DNA of 20,050 nt from a virus, in IMG/VR virus record IMGVR_UViG_3300048587_000624, positions 1 through 20,050 of that record; one strand, 5' to 3'. The translations under genes were made by a program, and so were the position numbers. The notes under the pieces were generated by a model. It was not told the DNA's origin and did no database searches. It was given only the letters and a program-made list of their open reading frames with translations. Positions 18,345 through 20,050 of this stretch are shown here, piece by piece (position 1 is the stretch's first letter; every line of letters starts with the position of its first letter).

Positions 18345-20050
18345 TTACTCCGAGTCGCGCAGACGGCTGCGGCCGCGGGCGGCGCGGCCGGCCTCGATCT
18401 GCATGAGCTTCTGCTCCACCAGGCGCGCCAGGGCGGCTTCGTCCATGCCCGGCGCCGCCTGGATGATGAGCGTGCCAACCAGCGGCCCGCCCTGGCCGCC
18501 GCCGGAGATCCCGGCCCGGATGCTGATCGGCGGCCGGCTGTCGATGCGCGGCAGCTCGCCGGCCATGGCGGCGCCGCCGATCATCACGCCGGCGCCGGCG
18601 GCGGCCATGCGCCTGGCCATGTCGCGCATCGCGCCGAGGGGGCCGCCCTGGCCGCCCAGCAGGCCCTGTTCCAGGCCTTCCATGGTGAAGCCGCCGATCT
18701 CGGCGAAGACGCGCGAGGGGCTCTTGATGCCGAGCTTCTCCTTGGCCGCATTCACCATGCCCTGCAGCAGCCCCTTCACCTTCGAATACAGGCCGGCGGT
18801 GAGCATGTCGATGCCGGCCTCGATGCCGCGCACGATGTAGCCGCCGATGGCCGCCCAGTCGCCGGTCTTGAACATCTGGATCACGTCGAACACGAAGCCG
18901 CCAAGCGTCGTCTTGTAGCCGGCAATACGTGAGACCAGGCTATCGATCCCCGCCGCGAGCCACTCGCCGGCCTTCCAGGCGGCGTAGAAGACGCCGGCGA
19001 TCAGCGCCGCCTTGAGGACGAACAGGCCGAGCGCGCCGGCGGCAGCGCCACCGGTCAGGCCGATGCCGGCCAGGCCGAACTTGAGCAGGGCGAGCGGCGC
19101 CAGCACGCCAGCGGCGACGATCGCCAGGCCGCCGAGGGCGGAGATGCCGATGGCCAGCCACTTCACCACCGACATGATGCCGCCGGCGAGTGCGGGGTTT
19201 TCCCGCGCCCAGGCGCGCACGGCCTGAACAATGGCCAGCGTCTTCTCCATGGTGGCGACGAGGGCCGGCTTGAGGGTTTCACCCAGGTCGGAACTCAAGT
19301 TGAAGAAGGCGTTCTTTGCCATCAGCAGGCGGGCGTTGATGGTGTCCTTGCGCGCATCGCCCTCGCGCTGCATGGAGCCGCGCGCCCGCTCGTCGTTCAC
19401 CAGCTTCAGCTGCCGGCGGTATTCGTCGAGGTTGCCCGCCAGCTTCGCGGCATCGTCGCCGAACTCCTTGCCGAACATGCGCGTCGCCGCCTCGAGCTGC
19501 TTCTCCTGCGGCAGCGCCTTGATCGCCTCGAGGACCTTGAGGATGGTGCCGGTGGCGTTCTTGGTCATGCCGAGCTGGATCGATTTCGCGTCGAGCTTGA
19601 GCATCTCCAGGCCGCCGCGGAATCGCTTGGTCTGCATGGTGGCTATCGACAGCTCGCGGATCATCGCGTTCGACGCCGAGGCCGCCACTTCCGGTACGGC
19701 GCCGAGGCTGAGGAAAGTGCTGCCCAGCGCCGCCGCCTCCTTGAAATTCATGTTCACCATGGCGGCGGTGCCGCCGATGCGCTTCATCACCTCGATGATG
19801 TCGCCGCCCTTGGCCAGGGCGTTGTCGTCCAGGTAGTTGATCGCGTCGCCGAGGGCGCCGATCTCCCTGATGGGGACCTTGAACAGCTGCGCGACCTTCG
19901 CCATGTCCTCGCCGAGCTTGTCCACCGGCAGGTCGAAGGCATGGGCCATCACCGCAGCAGTCTCGGCATAAATGAGCAGGTTCTCCTTGCCCTGGATGCC
20001 CATGCGCGCGCCGGCAGCGACGATCTGGGCGATCTCGGTGGTGGCCATGG
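18345..20050 (-). CDS. T: Tail tape measure protein, P2 gpT-like, 5' end outside window
   Basis: The visible 567 or so residues cover most of the C-terminal side of a tail tape measure protein; the true start lies to the right of the window. The N-terminal visible part has MATTEIAQIVAAGARMGIQG and the helical TMP region (ALGDAINYLDDNALAKGGDI, ATRMFGKEFGDDAAKLAGNL). The hydrophobic middle (roughly 290-370; LAIGISALGGLAIVAAGVL, AGIGLTGGAAAGALGLFVLK) is typical. The C-terminal part has the family's KLGIKSPSRVFAEIGGFTME motif, then a Gly/Ala-rich tail. Tape measure protein sets tail length and is ejected with the DNA. It is followed 6 nt later by gpU, the P2 order T-U-D. Confidence 0.93.
   Translation of the reverse strand, partial: MATTEIAQIVAAGARMGIQGKENLLIYAETAAVMAHAFDLPVDKLGEDMAKVAQLFKVPIREIGALGDAINYLDDNALAKGGDIIEVMKRIGGTAAMVNMNFKEAAALGSTFLSLGAVPEVAASASNAMIRELSIATMQTKRFRGGLEMLKLDAKSIQLGMTKNATGTILKVLEAIKALPQEKQLEAATRMFGKEFGDDAAKLAGNLDEYRRQLKLVNDERARGSMQREGDARKDTINARLLMAKNAFFNLSSDLGETLKPALVATMEKTLAIVQAVRAWARENPALAGGIMSVVKWLAIGISALGGLAIVAAGVLAPLALLKFGLAGIGLTGGAAAGALGLFVLKAALIAGVFYAAWKAGEWLAAGIDSLVSRIAGYKTTLGGFVFDVIQMFKTGDWAAIGGYIVRGIEAGIDMLTAGLYSKVKGLLQGMVNAAKEKLGIKSPSRVFAEIGGFTMEGLEQGLLGGQGGPLGAMRDMARRMAAAGAGVMIGGAAMAGELPRIDSRPPISIRAGISGGGQGGPLVGTLIIQAAPGMDEAALARLVEQKLMQIEAGRAARGRSRLRDSE

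Noticed and set aside
1-20050. CRISPR array, tRNA, rRNA or insertion sequence
   Set aside because: No spaced repeats, no cloverleaf-like sequence and no transposase seen by eye. The only tandem repeat is the coding 9-bp tract in gpU.

Overview
The window is most of one temperate phage genome (prophage) in a GC-rich bacterium. The tail genes are P2-like: tape measure (gpT), gpU and gpD homologues, plus an Ogr/Delta-type zinc-finger activator. The rest is not P2-like: a large serine recombinase, a Toprim primase-helicase and an SF2 helicase, so the genome is a mosaic. Base composition and resemblance to prophage families I know suggest a betaproteobacterium, or less likely a gammaproteobacterium. 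This host call is inference only. No bacterial gene is recognisable. The left end (1-72) may approach the host junction, and the right end cuts through the tape measure gene.

Layout. A long leftward early/replication block runs from 13752 down to 73, with many 1-, 4- or 11-nt gene overlaps. Its order is: ribbon-helix-helix protein, YdaT/CII-like regulator, 30-aa hydrophobic peptide, Ogr-like activator, primase-helicase, several small unknowns, a membrane protein with a zinc ribbon, SF2 helicase, small unknown, Gp37/Gp68 (DUF5131) protein, ASCH-type protein, two unknowns, DUF4031 protein, D12-class adenine methylase, a small ORF, and the serine recombinase last. One small gene (4260-4460) points the other way inside this block.

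The switch lies at 13753-13834. A good sigma70-type promoter reads left with a perfect 12-bp palindrome in its spacer. A similar GGG-N6-CCC site sits 31 bp away, and an 11-bp AGTGTTACACA site covers the probable start of transcription. Rightward from here runs a short CI-like repressor lacking a peptidase domain, then a probable lysogenic-conversion cassette: a BRCT protein, a secreted protein, a proline-rich 58-aa protein and an overlapping two-TM membrane protein.

From the right edge, the late tail block (gpT, gpU, gpD, then a small secreted protein) runs leftward and meets the lysogeny cassette tail to tail at about 15956-15966.

How it fits together (inference): repressor bound in 13753-13834 keeps the leftward promoter off in the lysogen. 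On induction, the leftward operon makes replication proteins, the Ogr-like activator for late tail transcription, DNA methylase, and finally recombinase for excision. The most promising unexplored parts are the rightward accessory cassette, the 30-aa membrane peptide, the shared TGTTACAC site at three loci, and the leader ahead of the primase.
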